From Cytophagaceae bacterium (GTDB lineage: Bacteria > Bacteroidota > Bacteroidia > Cytophagales > Spirosomataceae): a stretch of 64,000 bases of DNA. Below, one piece after another: positions 15,862 through 25,973 of the stretch. Numbering within the stretch: the first letter of the stretch is position 1; each line of letters begins with the position of its first letter. Made by a program: the position numbers and the translations under genes. The notes beneath the pieces are model-generated. The model did no database searches. It saw nothing but the letters and a program-made list of their open reading frames with translations, and was not told where the DNA came from. Where the stretch lies: the NCBI GenBank assembly GCA_017984215.1, contig JAGOAA010000004.1, forward strand, positions 62,001 to 126,000, read 5' to 3'.

Positions 15862-17190
15862 TTAATAACTTCCGCCATCATCCCCTTCGGTACCCACTAA
15901 AGAGTCTACGAGGCGACCAAAGATGTCTTTGATGCTTGGAGGTTTTGGTTTTGATTTATCAGGTGGACTTGGAGAAGAAGAAGGGATATTTGGCACTTCT
16001 TCAGTGCTTTCTTCTGCGGCATTGATTTGATCAAAGTATACTTGTACCAATCCAATTGAAGTGGCAAAGGCAGGATCTTTAATATCCGTAGTTAAACCAA
16101 AGGCAGGTGTTGCTTCCGGTAAACCGATACGCGTTTCTAAGCCTGTTACTTTTTGGAACAAATCATCTAAATCAGGAAGTTGAGCACCGCCACCGCAAAT
16201 AACAATTCCGCCACGTAATAATTGGGCTTGCGTCGTTTTTTGAATTTCAGCCATCACAATCGCGGCTAATTCCTTCATGCGCTCTTCAATAATGATTGCC
16301 ACATTCTTAACCGAAATAGGCGTTGGTTTTCTTCCCGCAATTCCAGGAATCAAGACTACTTCATTTAAATCGATTAGACGATGCAATGCAGTACCAAAAC
16401 GTGTTTTCAATGCTTCTGCATGCTCAGTGGTAACGTCTAAACTGACGCGTAAATCTTCTGTAATCCGATCTCCACCCCAATTTAAAACGGTCGCATGTTT
16501 TAAACGCTTGTTTTGATAGATACTAATTTCGGTTGTTCCACTTCCGATGTCTACTAAAACGACACCTTGTTGTTTTTCTTCCACATTTAATACGGAGCTA
16601 GAACTAGCTAAGGGACTGAAATATAAATTTCCTCCTTTGATATGGTCTGATTCTGCCGACTTTAACGTGCGGGTAAATAATTCGAATTTGTCCAGCTGTG
16701 CTGTGATGACCATGAAGTTACCTTGAATCGTTGCGCCAATTTGGCCAATGGGTTCTAAGGTTTCAGGGAGATTTCCTACTTTAAAACCGATGGGTAAAGT
16801 ATGTAATACGCAAGGGTTTTTCTCCGCGACGTTCTTTTTAGCTTCTTCGGTAATATCGAAGATATCCTTCACCGTAACTGGATCCGATGGGTTTTTACGC
16901 GTTTTCGAAATGGTGAAAGGCGTTACCTTGATGTGGCTACCCGAAAGGTTTGAAGAGAAAAAGTATTCCTTTGACTTCCCAGGCAATGCTTGGGCAATTT
17001 GATTGATTGCATCCGCAATCGCTGTCGAGGTCTTATTGATATTAACGATTTCTCCGTGTAAAATGTACCCGGATGTACTTGCAGATCCAGTAGCGACGAT
17101 TTCCAATTGCCCATTTGCTGTTTGCTTTCCGGCAACAGCTCGTACAGAGGAACTTCCAATATCTAGACCAATGATTAAATCGTTTCGCAT
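15862..17190 (-). CDS. ftsA: Cell division protein FtsA
   Basis: The 442-residue protein has the actin-like fold: phosphate-1 motif IGLDIGSSSVRAVAG at the N-terminus, an SHS2/1C subdomain, phosphate-2 motif VLVDIGSGTTEISIYQ and GGIVICGGGAQLPDL. After a Ser/Pro-rich linker (about residues 400-415) comes IKDIFGRLVDSLVG, the amphipathic membrane-targeting helix. FtsA tethers FtsZ to the membrane and recruits the divisome. It is the last gene of this cluster and is followed by a terminator; ftsZ is not downstream. Confidence 0.96.
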   Translation of the reverse strand: MRNDLIIGLDIGSSSVRAVAGKQTANGQLEIVATGSASTSGYILHGEIVNINKTSTAIADAINQIAQALPGKSKEYFFSSNLSGSHIKVTPFTISKTRKNPSDPVTVKDIFDITEEAKKNVAEKNPCVLHTLPIGFKVGNLPETLEPIGQIGATIQGNFMVITAQLDKFELFTRTLKSAESDHIKGGNLYFSPLASSSSVLNVEEKQQGVVLVDIGSGTTEISIYQNKRLKHATVLNWGGDRITEDLRVSLDVTTEHAEALKTRFGTALHRLIDLNEVVLIPGIAGRKPTPISVKNVAIIIEERMKELAAIVMAEIQKTTQAQLLRGGIVICGGGAQLPDLDDLFQKVTGLETRIGLPEATPAFGLTTDIKDPAFATSIGLVQVYFDQINAAEESTEEVPNIPSSSPSPPDKSKPKPPSIKDIFGRLVDSLVGTEGDDGGSY

Positions 17191-17243
17191 ATAATAAGAA
17201 CTAAAAAGTATGTTGAATTCTACTAAAATATAAAATTAGGCAA

Positions 17244-18032
17244 TTAATCACAAATTACCTGATTCTTATATTTCAGGTGTACCCAATGGTAGGTATTCCA
17301 ACCTTTATTGGGGATAATTTTCTTGTAAAACAATGCCAGTTTTTTGAACTTGGTTTCAATTTTAATGGGTAAACCAAAGTCTATATACGTTTGGCCCATG
17401 GCAGGAATTAACACCACACCGCCATCAGCTGCGACGATTACCTGAGTAATCTGGGCACGCCAGAAATCATCGTTATTGATGAATTCAAATAAGGGAATTA
17501 AGGTCTTTCCTCGCTCGTCTAATAAGTCTTTACGCTTGCCCGTGAAAAAGGGGCCGGACGCGATTAGCACGCGGGGGGTAAATAACGAACTCGTTCCGAT
17601 AAACCTACCTTCGTGTGTCACATATTGATCTTTGTAGTTGGACTCTCCAGATGTAAAATGCAGGATTCGTGCAATTGGGCGATATTCTTTGACAGAAATG
17701 ATGATTTTTCCACTAAAGTCATGATGCGCCTCACACGATTTAACAAGCGGAATTTTCTTCACGCGCTGTTCAATTTTGTGTAAAGAAATCTCATCGAGGG
17801 GCTTGTCTACAAAATAATCGGTGCCTTGGTTCGTAACCATGACATTGATGTCCTGCTTGCTAAGTAGGGGGCGTTCATTTTCTGAGTCCAATTTAATGAC
17901 AATCCCGGTGCATTTGATTTTCCGGTAATTCATCTCCGCGAATATGATTGCACCTATAGCCATAGCAGCTAAAATCACCAAGGTGATTAGCTTTTTGACA
18001 CGCGCGAAATCAATGCGAATTTTCTGACTCAT
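17244..18032 (-). CDS. ftsQ: Cell division protein FtsQ/DivIB-like
   Basis: The 262-residue protein has a short basic N-terminus, one transmembrane helix (about residues 14-33) and a periplasmic part with a POTRA-like region (DINVMV, then VKSCEAHHDFSGKIIISVKEYRPIARI) and a beta domain with VVLIPAMGQTYIDFGLP. Sequence conservation of FtsQ is low, so the call rests on topology, the KEYRPIA motif and position between murC and ftsA. It links cytoplasmic and periplasmic divisome parts. Confidence 0.88.
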   Translation of the reverse strand: MSQKIRIDFARVKKLITLVILAAMAIGAIIFAEMNYRKIKCTGIVIKLDSENERPLLSKQDINVMVTNQGTDYFVDKPLDEISLHKIEQRVKKIPLVKSCEAHHDFSGKIIISVKEYRPIARILHFTSGESNYKDQYVTHEGRFIGTSSLFTPRVLIASGPFFTGKRKDLLDERGKTLIPLFEFINNDDFWRAQITQVIVAADGGVVLIPAMGQTYIDFGLPIKIETKFKKLALFYKKIIPNKGWNTYHWVHLKYKNQVICD

Positions 18033-18043
18033 GGTAAAATATC

Positions 18044-19423
18044 CTACGAAGTTACAGCCATTTTTAAATCATTCAAAAGCAAGTCGATATCTCCTGCACC
18101 CATTGTGACCAAAAGTTTGGGTTTCTCAAGTTTCATGCGCTCAATAAACGCCGTTTTGCTTATTACTTGCTTATTTTGGCTTGGAATTTTTTCCAATAAT
18201 AAATTTGAATCTATTCCCGGAATAGGGAGTTCACGTGCCGGATAAATGTCCAATAAATAGATTTCATCCGCGATGGCTAAACTCTCGCCAAATTCCGTTA
18301 AGAAATCCCGTGTACGTGAAAACAAATGGGGCTGAAAGATAGCGACCAACTTTTCGTTGGGATACAAGGCCTTCACCGATTTCAAACAAGCTGAAATCTC
18401 CGTGGGATGATGCGCATAGTCATCAATGAAGACATGTTCAGCTGTTTCAACATGGTATTCAAAGCGGCGCTTGACCCCTTTGAAACTGGAAATTCCATCC
18501 TTTACCTCCTCTGGCGTAAGTCCATGATACATGGCCAATGCTGCAGCGGCTAATGCGTTTTCAATGTTATGAAATCCCGGTATGCGCATTGGAATATCCG
18601 TGATGCGTCCACCAGGATAGACCATATCGAACACCATGCGATGGTTTTCTATTCGAATATTTTGTGCTTGATAATCCCCTTGGTCAATTCCGAAGGTCTT
18701 AGATCCCATAGGTCCTTGTAGTGTTAAACCCGCTTTTTGAATGAAAAAACCGCCGGGTTTAATTTGGTCAACGAACAATTGGAATGATTCTAAAACCTGT
18801 TCTGCCGCCCCATAAATATCCAAATGATCTGCATCCGTGGAGGTGACTACAGCGGCTTGCGGATGTAAGGTTAAAAATGAACGATCGTATTCGTCGGCTT
18901 CCACCACAGAAACGATATTTTCTTGCCCTTTATTGGGAATAAAATTCGTACCATAATTTTGCGTAATACCCCCTAGAAAAGCGGTGACGTTTTTATTTGC
19001 ATGAACTAATAAATGCGTTAACAGGGATGAAGTGGTTGTTTTCCCATGTGTTCCTGCTACGGCAAGTGTAGGGATTTGTTCCGTCATCCATCCAAGAATC
19101 TGAGAACGTTTCCAAAGCGTTATCCCCGCATTTATTAAGAAGTTTTTCTCGATGTGATCAGCAGGGATTGCTGGGGTATAGATAAATAAACAAGCCGCAG
19201 GATTTTCAAGGCAGATCGATGGAATCAAGGAAACATCATCGCTGTAATGAATATTCATGCCTTCTTCAACAAGCGTTTTCGTCAAGGGGCTTTCCGTTTT
19301 GTCATAACCAGCAACAGGGAATCCATTTTGCAGGAACCAGCGTGCGAGTGCCGACATACCGATTCCGCCAATCCCTAAAAAGTATACTTGTTTCAGTTCC
19401 GCTAATTTGATGTCTATGCGCAT
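18044..19423 (-). CDS. murC: UDP-N-acetylmuramate--L-alanine ligase
   Basis: The 459-residue Mur ligase has the N-terminal UDP-binding loop FLGIGGIGMSALARWF, the ATP loop VAGTHGKTTTSSLL, VEADEYDRSFL and the C-terminal DDYAHHPTEI typical of MurC. It adds L-alanine to UDP-MurNAc, the first step of the stem peptide, in the cytoplasm. It overlaps murG by 10 bp. Confidence 0.97.
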   Translation of the reverse strand: MRIDIKLAELKQVYFLGIGGIGMSALARWFLQNGFPVAGYDKTESPLTKTLVEEGMNIHYSDDVSLIPSICLENPAACLFIYTPAIPADHIEKNFLINAGITLWKRSQILGWMTEQIPTLAVAGTHGKTTTSSLLTHLLVHANKNVTAFLGGITQNYGTNFIPNKGQENIVSVVEADEYDRSFLTLHPQAAVVTSTDADHLDIYGAAEQVLESFQLFVDQIKPGGFFIQKAGLTLQGPMGSKTFGIDQGDYQAQNIRIENHRMVFDMVYPGGRITDIPMRIPGFHNIENALAAAALAMYHGLTPEEVKDGISSFKGVKRRFEYHVETAEHVFIDDYAHHPTEISACLKSVKALYPNEKLVAIFQPHLFSRTRDFLTEFGESLAIADEIYLLDIYPARELPIPGIDSNLLLEKIPSQNKQVISKTAFIERMKLEKPKLLVTMGAGDIDLLLNDLKMAVTS

Positions 19424-20520
19424 GTAGAATTCTTAAGGATGGTTTCTGCAATTTCTTGGGCTGCTTTGGGTTTTCCCATACCAAAACTATTTTCAGCCAA
19501 CGTGTTCAATAAGGTTTTGTCAGCCAATGTCTTCAATGCGCTAGGTACTAAGAGTTCTTTTGCTAGCTCGTCTTGTACCAAAATGGCTGCGTTTTCCTGT
19601 ACGAGACTTTTGGCGTTTTCCGTTTGATGGTCTTCTGCAGCATTTGGAAAAGGAACCAAAATACTTGGTTTTCCTGCTAAACATATTTCCGAAACGGATA
19701 AAGCTCCTGCACGCGAAACGACTAAGTCGGCCATCGCATACGCTAAATCCATTTCATAAATAAAGGCAGATACATACGAAGGCAGGGTAGGGAATGTTGC
19801 GCAGGCCGCTTTCGCTTCCGACTCAAAGCTTACGCCTGTCTGCCAAACGATTTGAACGTCGGAATTTGCTAGTGTTTCTAAGCCATGCAAGATGGCGTGA
19901 TTGATGCTTCGCGCACCTTGACTACCTCCAATAATTAGTATGGTTGGTTTGTCAGCTGCTAAGCCGAATAATTGTGCGGCGGCTGCTTTTTTCCCAGATA
20001 TATCGATTAAATCTTTTCGAACGGGATTGCCCGAAAGGATTAATTTGGAAGGACTAAAAAACTTTTCCATGCCTGGGTAGGCAACAAATATTTGCTTGGC
20101 TTTGGAGCTCAAGGCTTTATTGGTAATTCCCGCATAGGAATTCTGTTCTTGGATATAAAAAGGTATTCCTTTTGCCCAGGCAGCAAGTAACATAGGGCCA
20201 GAGGCATAACCTCCTACACCGATGGCTACATCAGGTTTAAAGTCGGCGAGGACTTGAAATGCTTTGCGAAGGCTTTTGGCCAACTTCACCGGAAATAATA
20301 AATTTTTCAGTAGATGTGCGCGGTTGATACCAACAATCGGTAGACCGATGATGTTGAATCCAGCTTTAGGAACTTTTTCCATTTCCATTTTGCCTTCGGC
20401 TCCAACAAACAAGAATTCGATTTGTGGGTCAATTTCTTTTAAGGCTGAAGCAATGGCAATAGCTGGATAGATATGACCACCTGTTCCACCACCTGAAATA
20501 ATAACGCGTTTGATACTCAA
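19414..20520 (-). CDS. murG: UDP-GlcNAc:undecaprenyl-PP-MurNAc-pentapeptide GlcNAc transferase
   Basis: The 368-residue GT28 enzyme begins with the glycine loop ISGGGTGGHIYPAIAIA. It contains IGVGGYASGPMLLAA and IQEQNSYAG in the first half, and IIGGSQGARSIN and the UDP-binding SRAGALSVSEICLAGKPSILVPFP in the second. MurG makes lipid II at the inner face of the membrane. It lies between ftsW (5-bp gap) and murC (10-bp overlap). Confidence 0.97.
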   Translation of the reverse strand: MSIKRVIISGGGTGGHIYPAIAIASALKEIDPQIEFLFVGAEGKMEMEKVPKAGFNIIGLPIVGINRAHLLKNLLFPVKLAKSLRKAFQVLADFKPDVAIGVGGYASGPMLLAAWAKGIPFYIQEQNSYAGITNKALSSKAKQIFVAYPGMEKFFSPSKLILSGNPVRKDLIDISGKKAAAAQLFGLAADKPTILIIGGSQGARSINHAILHGLETLANSDVQIVWQTGVSFESEAKAACATFPTLPSYVSAFIYEMDLAYAMADLVVSRAGALSVSEICLAGKPSILVPFPNAAEDHQTENAKSLVQENAAILVQDELAKELLVPSALKTLADKTLLNTLAENSFGMGKPKAAQEIAETILKNSTCA

Positions 20521-20525
20521 AGTAA

Positions 20526-21695
20526 TTAAATTTTAGTTTCCATCTCCTTGTCTCGGCTGATGGATAAGATAAGTCCAATACTGATGGCTGTGAATACGAG
20601 CGAAGTTCCCCCTGCGGAAATCATGGGCAAGGGTTGGCCTGTTACGGGGCCTGCACCCACCGCAACGAGCATATTGATGAACGCTTGTATGACAATCGAA
20701 AAAGTTAATCCTGCGGAGAGCAAACCGCCGAGTGGTTTACCACTGTATCGTATGACGGAGGAGCCTCTCCACATAAACCAAAGGAAAAATAACGGAATAA
20801 GTATGCCCATGAATAGGCCGTATTCTTCCAGGATAATCGCGTAGATAAAGTCAGATTCTGCTTGTGACAACAAGTAGCGATATTGGCTATTACCAGGACC
20901 TTTAGGAATCAATGCCCCTGTTGAGATGGCATATTTACTTAGGTTGATTTGGTAATTTTCATCACTCTTATTCATTTCCTTCAACTTCGATTTGTCCTGT
21001 TCACTGACACGGGTGATGAAAGTTGCAATACGTGAACGAACCGTTGCGGCACGCTGGCCAATACCCAAAGAAACAACCATGACGGCGAGAAATGCGACAA
21101 TTCCGACGATACTACTAATGTATTTGATGGGTACCCGACCGAAAAACATCAAGACGATACTCGTCATAAAGATCAAAATACTTGTCGAGAAATTGGATAA
21201 CATGATCAAGAAGCAAGTCACACCGATTAAAATCAAAATCACGAGCGCTGTTGCGATGTTGTATTGGCTTTGGTCGGCTTGTCGGGTCGAGAATATTTTC
21301 GCAAGACTAGCTGTTAGGCATAATTTCGCCATATCGGATGGCATGAAAGATACAAATCCGAGGTTAATCCAGCGACTCGCTCCCCCTTTGCTTTCCCCAA
21401 AGAAATAAGCGAATAGAATAAGGCCCCAGGATAGGAAGAGGAATATGTTGCTAAATCGGGTGATTTTGATATAATTCTGACGCGATATCCATGACATCAA
21501 GTAAAATGATGCGATGAGAATGCCTATTGTTTTGACGATGGACGTTAAGGGTTCGAAGGGGCCACTCATGGTCATCCGACTTTTTGTTGAAAACTGAATC
21601 AACAATCCGAAGATGTTTAGGAGTAGGACGATGAACCAGATTTGGTAATCGCCGACCAAATATTCCTTGACGTATTTTGTGATTTTACTTTCCAT
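20526..21695 (-). CDS. ftsW: Lipid II polymerase FtsW (SEDS family)
   Basis: The 389-residue polytopic protein has about ten hydrophobic helices and SEDS hallmarks: GASRWINLGFVSFMPSDMAKL, the periplasmic loop QYRYLLSQAESDFIYAIILEEYG, and the end GQPLPMISAGGTSLVFTAISIGLILSIS. It polymerises glycan strands at the septum with a class B PBP. It overlaps murD by 11 bp. Position inside the mur/fts cluster favours FtsW over RodA. Confidence 0.95.
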   Translation of the reverse strand: MESKITKYVKEYLVGDYQIWFIVLLLNIFGLLIQFSTKSRMTMSGPFEPLTSIVKTIGILIASFYLMSWISRQNYIKITRFSNIFLFLSWGLILFAYFFGESKGGASRWINLGFVSFMPSDMAKLCLTASLAKIFSTRQADQSQYNIATALVILILIGVTCFLIMLSNFSTSILIFMTSIVLMFFGRVPIKYISSIVGIVAFLAVMVVSLGIGQRAATVRSRIATFITRVSEQDKSKLKEMNKSDENYQINLSKYAISTGALIPKGPGNSQYRYLLSQAESDFIYAIILEEYGLFMGILIPLFFLWFMWRGSSVIRYSGKPLGGLLSAGLTFSIVIQAFINMLVAVGAGPVTGQPLPMISAGGTSLVFTAISIGLILSISRDKEMETKI

Positions 21696-23016
21696 GGGTC
21701 AATTTTTTGACAGTAGCCTTAAATTGGTCACCGCGATCTTCGTAATTTTTGAATAAGTCAAAACTTGCACATGCTGGTGAAAGCAAGATGATATCTCCCT
21801 CGTTTGCCCATTCCATGGCTTGTGATATGGCTGTTTCGAGTTGGTCTGTCTGAGCAAAGCGGTCAAGGGTATGTCCGAAATGCTTTTCTAATTTCGTATT
21901 GTCGGTTCCCAGGCAAATCATTCCTTTCACCTTGTCCTTTACTAACGTGTCGAGCACGGCATATTCATTGCCTTTATCCACTCCCCCGATGATTAAGATG
22001 ATCGGTTTGTTGAAGCTGTTTAATGCATAGTAAACGGCGTCTACATTAGTTGCTTTGGAGTCATTGATGAAATGGACACCATTCCATTCGCCGCAGGGCT
22101 CTAAGCGGTGCGGTGCATTTTGAAAGGTAGGCAGGTATTTTGTTACGTCGGCCCAAGTCACTCCAGCCGCTGTGGCAGCTAATATGGCTGCCGACATATT
22201 CATGGCGTTGTGCGGGCCTTGGATCGGTGCTGATGCGCGTTGCATCTTCCCAGCTTCGAAAATGATTTCGTCGTCCGTGATGGTCGCACTTCCTTTTCCA
22301 GGGGCAAAACGAATCTCTTGTTTCTGCGTCTTTGCAGGAATTAACGATTGGTATTGTTGGATTACTTCGTCATCACCCCAATAGATGCATTTCGTCGATG
22401 CTTTCGCATTTTGGAAAATACGGAATTTGGAGTGGACGTAGTTTTCGAATTTGTATTCGTAGCGATCCAGGTGATCGGGTGTAATGTTAACTAATACGGC
22501 AATGTCCGGTGCGAAATGGAAGCAACGGTCAAGTTGGAAACTAGAAATTTCCAAGACATACCAGTCGAAGGATTTCTCCAATACCTGTTTGGCAAAGCTT
22601 TGGCCAATGTTCCCTGCAAGTCCTACGTTATATCCGGCTTCTTTTAGCAGGTGATAGGTGAGGAGGGTAGTCGTTGTTTTCCCGTTGGATCCTGTTATGG
22701 CAATGATTTTCGCGTTCGTAAAGCGCGCGGCGTATTCGATTTCAGAAACGAGCGAAATACCTTGTTGTTTTATGGCCTGAACGATGGCTGATTTTTCAGG
22801 AATACCCGGGCTAATGATGATTTCATCCGCTTGTAAAATACGCTCGAGGGTGTGTTGGCCTGACTCGAATGGTATCTGATGTTGGCTTAATTCCGACTGA
22901 TAAGCGGCTTTCAATTCCCCTTGGTCGGAGAGAAAGACTTGATGACCTTGAGCTTGCGCCAATAAGGCAGCGCCTACTCCACTTTCACCACCACCTAATA
23001 TCACAATCTGGGCCAT
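21685..23016 (-). CDS. murD: UDP-N-acetylmuramoyl-L-alanine--D-glutamate ligase
   Basis: The 443-residue Mur ligase begins with ILGGGESGVGAALLA and has the ATP motif ITGSNGKTTTTLLTYHLL, ITPDHLDRYEYKFENY and NDSKATNVDAV, typical of MurD, and a C-terminal LLSPACASFDLFKNYEDRGDQF. It adds D-glutamate to UDP-MurNAc-L-Ala. It is the first gene of the cluster here; mraY and murE, which usually precede it, are absent. Confidence 0.97.
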   Translation of the reverse strand: MAQIVILGGGESGVGAALLAQAQGHQVFLSDQGELKAAYQSELSQHQIPFESGQHTLERILQADEIIISPGIPEKSAIVQAIKQQGISLVSEIEYAARFTNAKIIAITGSNGKTTTTLLTYHLLKEAGYNVGLAGNIGQSFAKQVLEKSFDWYVLEISSFQLDRCFHFAPDIAVLVNITPDHLDRYEYKFENYVHSKFRIFQNAKASTKCIYWGDDEVIQQYQSLIPAKTQKQEIRFAPGKGSATITDDEIIFEAGKMQRASAPIQGPHNAMNMSAAILAATAAGVTWADVTKYLPTFQNAPHRLEPCGEWNGVHFINDSKATNVDAVYYALNSFNKPIILIIGGVDKGNEYAVLDTLVKDKVKGMICLGTDNTKLEKHFGHTLDRFAQTDQLETAISQAMEWANEGDIILLSPACASFDLFKNYEDRGDQFKATVKKLTHGK

Positions 23017-23124
23017 TGCAGCTTATTTTGTTCGAAAATGTTAAAATTCAATTTTACCACAATTTAGAAAATTGTCCCGATTAATTCAAGTGGGGATGGG
23101 GCATGTGGGGATAATTTAGCCAAC

Positions 23125-23152
23125 AAAAAAAGGTCAGCTGTTGGGCTGACCT
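23125..23152 (-). terminator. Terminator of the rplM-rpsI-rpsB-tsf operon
   Basis: An 8-bp stem (AGGTCAGC / GCTGACCT, 23131-23152) is preceded on the plus strand by an A-run, so on the minus strand it ends in a T-run. It lies 21 bp beyond the tsf stop codon. Confidence 0.82.
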
Positions 23153-23172
23153 TTCTGAGACTTATTTAGGGA

Positions 23173-24006
23173 TTAGACTAGAGCAATACGCTTGAAAGAA
23201 GCGATTGTTAATCCATTTTGAGCCGACTCAACATATTGACGAATCGTGATCGAAGAATCCTTAACGAACTGTTGGTTTAATAGCGTAGATTCTTTGTAGA
23301 ACTTCTCTAATTTACCTACAGCGATTTTTTCTAACATAGCCTCTGGCTTACCTTCTTGACGTGCTTGATCTTTTCCGATCTCGATTTCACGCTCAATCGT
23401 TTCAGCATCAACGCCATCTTTGTCTAAAGCAACAGGTTTCATCGCAGTGATTTGCATCGCGATGTCCTTACCTACTTCAGCAACATCGAATCCTTGAACA
23501 TTTTCGAATGCTACTAAAACACCGATTTTGTTGTTAGAGTGGATGTAAGAAACAACTTTCTCTGCTGAGATATTTTCGTAAGCAGCTAACGTGATTTTCT
23601 CGCCAATTTTACCTGTTAGCTCGATGATGTGTCCTTCTACAGAACGGCCATCAGCTAAAGGCTCAGCTAATAAATCATGTGCAGATGGAGCGTGAGATTT
23701 CACGGCAGCATCTAAGATGCTCTTAGCTAAATCATTGAATGCATCAACTTTAGAAACAGGCTCAGTTTCACATGCAAGGGCAATTAACTTACCGTTTGAG
23801 TGATCTGCGTTCATTGCGATTAACACGACACCTTCATTGGTTTCGTTGTCGGCGCGTTTTGCTGCTACTTTTTGACCTGCTTTGCGAAGGATATCGACTG
23901 CAGCTTCGAAGTCACCATTGGCTTCAGTCAAAGCTTTTTTGCAATCCATCATCCCAGCGCCAGTCATTTGGCGTAATTTATTAACGTCTGCGGCTGTAAT
24001 TGACAT
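23173..24006 (-). CDS. tsf: Translation elongation factor Ts
   Basis: The 277-residue protein begins MSITAADVNKLRQMTGAGMMDCKKALTEANGD-like sequence, the EF-Ts signature with its UBA-type N-terminal domain, and has the core KIGVLVAFE and the dimer region with MQITAMKPVALD. It recharges EF-Tu with GTP. It follows rpsB after 14 bp and ends the operon. Confidence 0.97.
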   Translation of the reverse strand: MSITAADVNKLRQMTGAGMMDCKKALTEANGDFEAAVDILRKAGQKVAAKRADNETNEGVVLIAMNADHSNGKLIALACETEPVSKVDAFNDLAKSILDAAVKSHAPSAHDLLAEPLADGRSVEGHIIELTGKIGEKITLAAYENISAEKVVSYIHSNNKIGVLVAFENVQGFDVAEVGKDIAMQITAMKPVALDKDGVDAETIEREIEIGKDQARQEGKPEAMLEKIAVGKLEKFYKESTLLNQQFVKDSSITIRQYVESAQNGLTIASFKRIALV

Positions 24007-24020
24007 AATATGAATATTGT

Positions 24021-24833
24021 TTATTCTTGTTCTGCTTCTTTTTCGTACTTAGCGGCTACCTTAGCAGCTTCTTGAGCTTCCGTTGCGTCTACCGCACGTT
24101 TTGCTTCTTCTTCCTCAGCGATACGCGCGTCGTCTTTATCTTGCTTGCGCTCTGATAAACCTTCTTCGATTGCTTTGCTGATTGCCTTAACGATAATAGC
24201 GATTGATTTGTACGCATCATCATTAGCAGGGATAGGGAAGTCTACTAATTCAGGATTTGAGTTTGTATCACACATAGCGAAAACTGGGATACCCAATTTC
24301 TTAGCTTCAGATACAGCGATGTGCTCACGTTTCACGTCAATAACGAACAATGCCGCTGGTAGACGAGTTAAGTCGGTGATACCACCTAACACACGCTTTA
24401 ATTTCTCTTCCTCACGTGTCATCATTAAACGCTCACGTTTTGCAAGGGTTTTCACGATAACTTCGTCTTTTAACATCTTGTCGATGCTTGACATTTTCTT
24501 GATTGACTTACGTACAGTCGCGAAGTTTGTCAACATACCACCTAACCAACGGTCAGTTACGTATGGCATCTTTAATTTATCTGCTTCAGCAGTTACTACT
24601 TCTTGCGCTTGTTTTTTTGTCGCAACGAACATGATCTTGCGACCAGAACGAACGATAGCACGCATTGCTTGCGAAGCTTCTTCAAGGCTAGAAATTGTTT
24701 TGTTAAGATCAATGATGTGGATACCATTTTTCTCCATAAAGATGTATGGAGCCATTTTTGGATCCCACTTACGTGTCAAGTGACCGAAGTGAACGCCTGC
24801 GTCAAGCAAGTCGTTGTAGCTTAATTGTGCCAT
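24021..24833 (-). CDS. rpsB: 30S ribosomal protein S2
   Basis: The 270-residue protein shows the S2 pattern: [19 protein letters not shown] at the N-terminus, [33 protein letters not shown] and [28 protein letters not shown] charged C-terminal extension of about 45 residues rich in Glu, Ala and Lys follows the conserved domain, as in many Bacteroidota. It lies 78 bp after rpsI. Confidence 0.97.
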   Translation of the reverse strand: MAQLSYNDLLDAGVHFGHLTRKWDPKMAPYIFMEKNGIHIIDLNKTISSLEEASQAMRAIVRSGRKIMFVATKKQAQEVVTAEADKLKMPYVTDRWLGGMLTNFATVRKSIKKMSSIDKMLKDEVIVKTLAKRERLMMTREEEKLKRVLGGITDLTRLPAALFVIDVKREHIAVSEAKKLGIPVFAMCDTNSNPELVDFPIPANDDAYKSIAIIVKAISKAIEEGLSERKQDKDDARIAEEEEAKRAVDATEAQEAAKVAAKYEKEAEQE

Positions 24834-24911
24834 TTTGGTTGTTTAAGAATGTGAAAAATAAAAATGTGGAAAAGGCATCGGCAACAGACAAGCCTTTTCC
24901 ACGAACCCTTT

Positions 24912-25301
24912 TTAACGCTTAGAGAATTGGAATCTCTTACGAGCTTTCGCACGTCCTGGTTTCTTACGCTCAACCATACGAGGGTCACGCGTTAAGAATC
25001 CTTCTTTTTTCAAAGGAGAACGTAATTCAGCATCTTGCGTTTGAAGTGCACGTGAAATTGCTAAACGAAGCGCTTCAGCTTGTCCTTTGATACCACCGCC
25101 ATCTACGTTAGCTGTTACATCAAATGAACCTACTGTGTTCGTTAAAGCGAATGGCTGATTAACTACAATCTGAAGAATTTCAGATGGGAAGTAATCAGTC
25201 AATGTACGGCCATTAATTTTGATTTGGCCTTTACCAGGAGTCATTGAAATACGAGCAATAGCCGTCTTTCTTCTTCCAATTTTACTTGTTATTTCTGCCA
25301 T
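24912..25301 (-). CDS. rpsI: 30S ribosomal protein S9
   Basis: The 129-residue protein has the S9 start [17 protein letters not shown], the middle [19 protein letters not shown] and the basic C-terminus [14 protein letters not shown] whose last residues reach the ribosomal P site. It follows rplM after 11 bp, the standard pair. Confidence 0.97.
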   Translation of the reverse strand: MAEITSKIGRRKTAIARISMTPGKGQIKINGRTLTDYFPSEILQIVVNQPFALTNTVGSFDVTANVDGGGIKGQAEALRLAISRALQTQDAELRSPLKKEGFLTRDPRMVERKKPGRAKARKRFQFSKR

Positions 25302-25312
25302 TGTAATGTCCG

Positions 25313-25756
25313 TTAAAACTTGATTTCTTTAGGTTGTTGCGCTGCATGTGGATGCTCTGATCCTGCATATACAAATAAGTTGTTGAATAAAGCACGTCCT
25401 AAACGATTTTTAGGCAACATACCTTTTACGGCTGCTTCGACAACACCTCTTGGGTTTTTAGCTAAAACCTCGCGTGGTGTAGCAAAACGTTGACCACCTG
25501 GATACCCCGTGTGACGGATGTAAACCTTGTCAGTCATTTTCTTACCTGTCAAACGAACTTTGTCCGCGTTGATGACGATCACTTGATCTCCACAATCTAC
25601 GTGCGGTGTGTATGAAGCCTTATGCTTGCCACGAATGATTTTCGCGATTTCAGAGCAAAGACGACCTAAAATTTGGTTTTCTGCGTCTACTACCACCCAG
25701 TCCTTTTGAACTGTAGCTTTATTGGCAGAGATCGTTTTGTAACTTAAAGTATCCAC
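25313..25756 (-). CDS. rplM: 50S ribosomal protein L13
   Basis: The 147-residue protein begins [20 protein letters not shown] and has [39 protein letters not shown] and [21 protein letters not shown], all diagnostic of L13. It is the first gene of rplM-rpsI-rpsB-tsf and has its own promoter upstream. Confidence 0.97.
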   Translation of the reverse strand: MDTLSYKTISANKATVQKDWVVVDAENQILGRLCSEIAKIIRGKHKASYTPHVDCGDQVIVINADKVRLTGKKMTDKVYIRHTGYPGGQRFATPREVLAKNPRGVVEAAVKGMLPKNRLGRALFNNLFVYAGSEHPHAAQQPKEIKF

Positions 25757-25872
25757 TATTAATAATGTTTAACTGTTGAATCATTTCCACCAAGACCACG
25801 GAATTTGTCTTAAGGATTTGATTATGACCTATTTTATCTTTCAAACGGGCATTCAATCGAAAAATGGGAGTG

Positions 25873-25904
25873 CAAATTTAGAAAATCAAGAACTAATATG
25901 CAAT
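25873..25904 (-). promoter_or_regulatory. Promoter of the rplM operon
   Basis: Read on the minus strand, ATTG (25904-25901) is followed after 20 bp by TAAATTTG (25880-25873), a good TAnnTTTG -7 element. The rplM start lies about 117 bp downstream, so the leader is long enough to hold a regulatory structure, though none is evident. Confidence 0.65.
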
Positions 25905-25928
25905 AGCTTATCGAAAATATTTGCCAAT

Positions 25929-25952
25929 AAAAAAGGAGGCATTAGCCTCCTT
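25929..25952 (-). terminator. Terminator after accC
   Basis: The stem GGAGGC / GCCTCC (with extra A-T pairs, 25933-25952) reads into a T-run on the minus strand, about 22 bp beyond the accC stop. It ends the fatty-acid operon ahead of the rplM promoter. Confidence 0.78.
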
Positions 25953-25973
25953 CCTTGAAATGCACTTTTTTGA

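Noticed and set aside
24145..24783. A 212-codon plus-strand frame
   Set aside because: It lies wholly antisense to rpsB and shows no family motif; it is open only because of codon use in the ribosomal gene.
25757..25872. Ribosomal-protein leader structure upstream of rplM
   Set aside because: The leader is long enough for an autoregulatory fold, but I could not identify a convincing pairing by eye.
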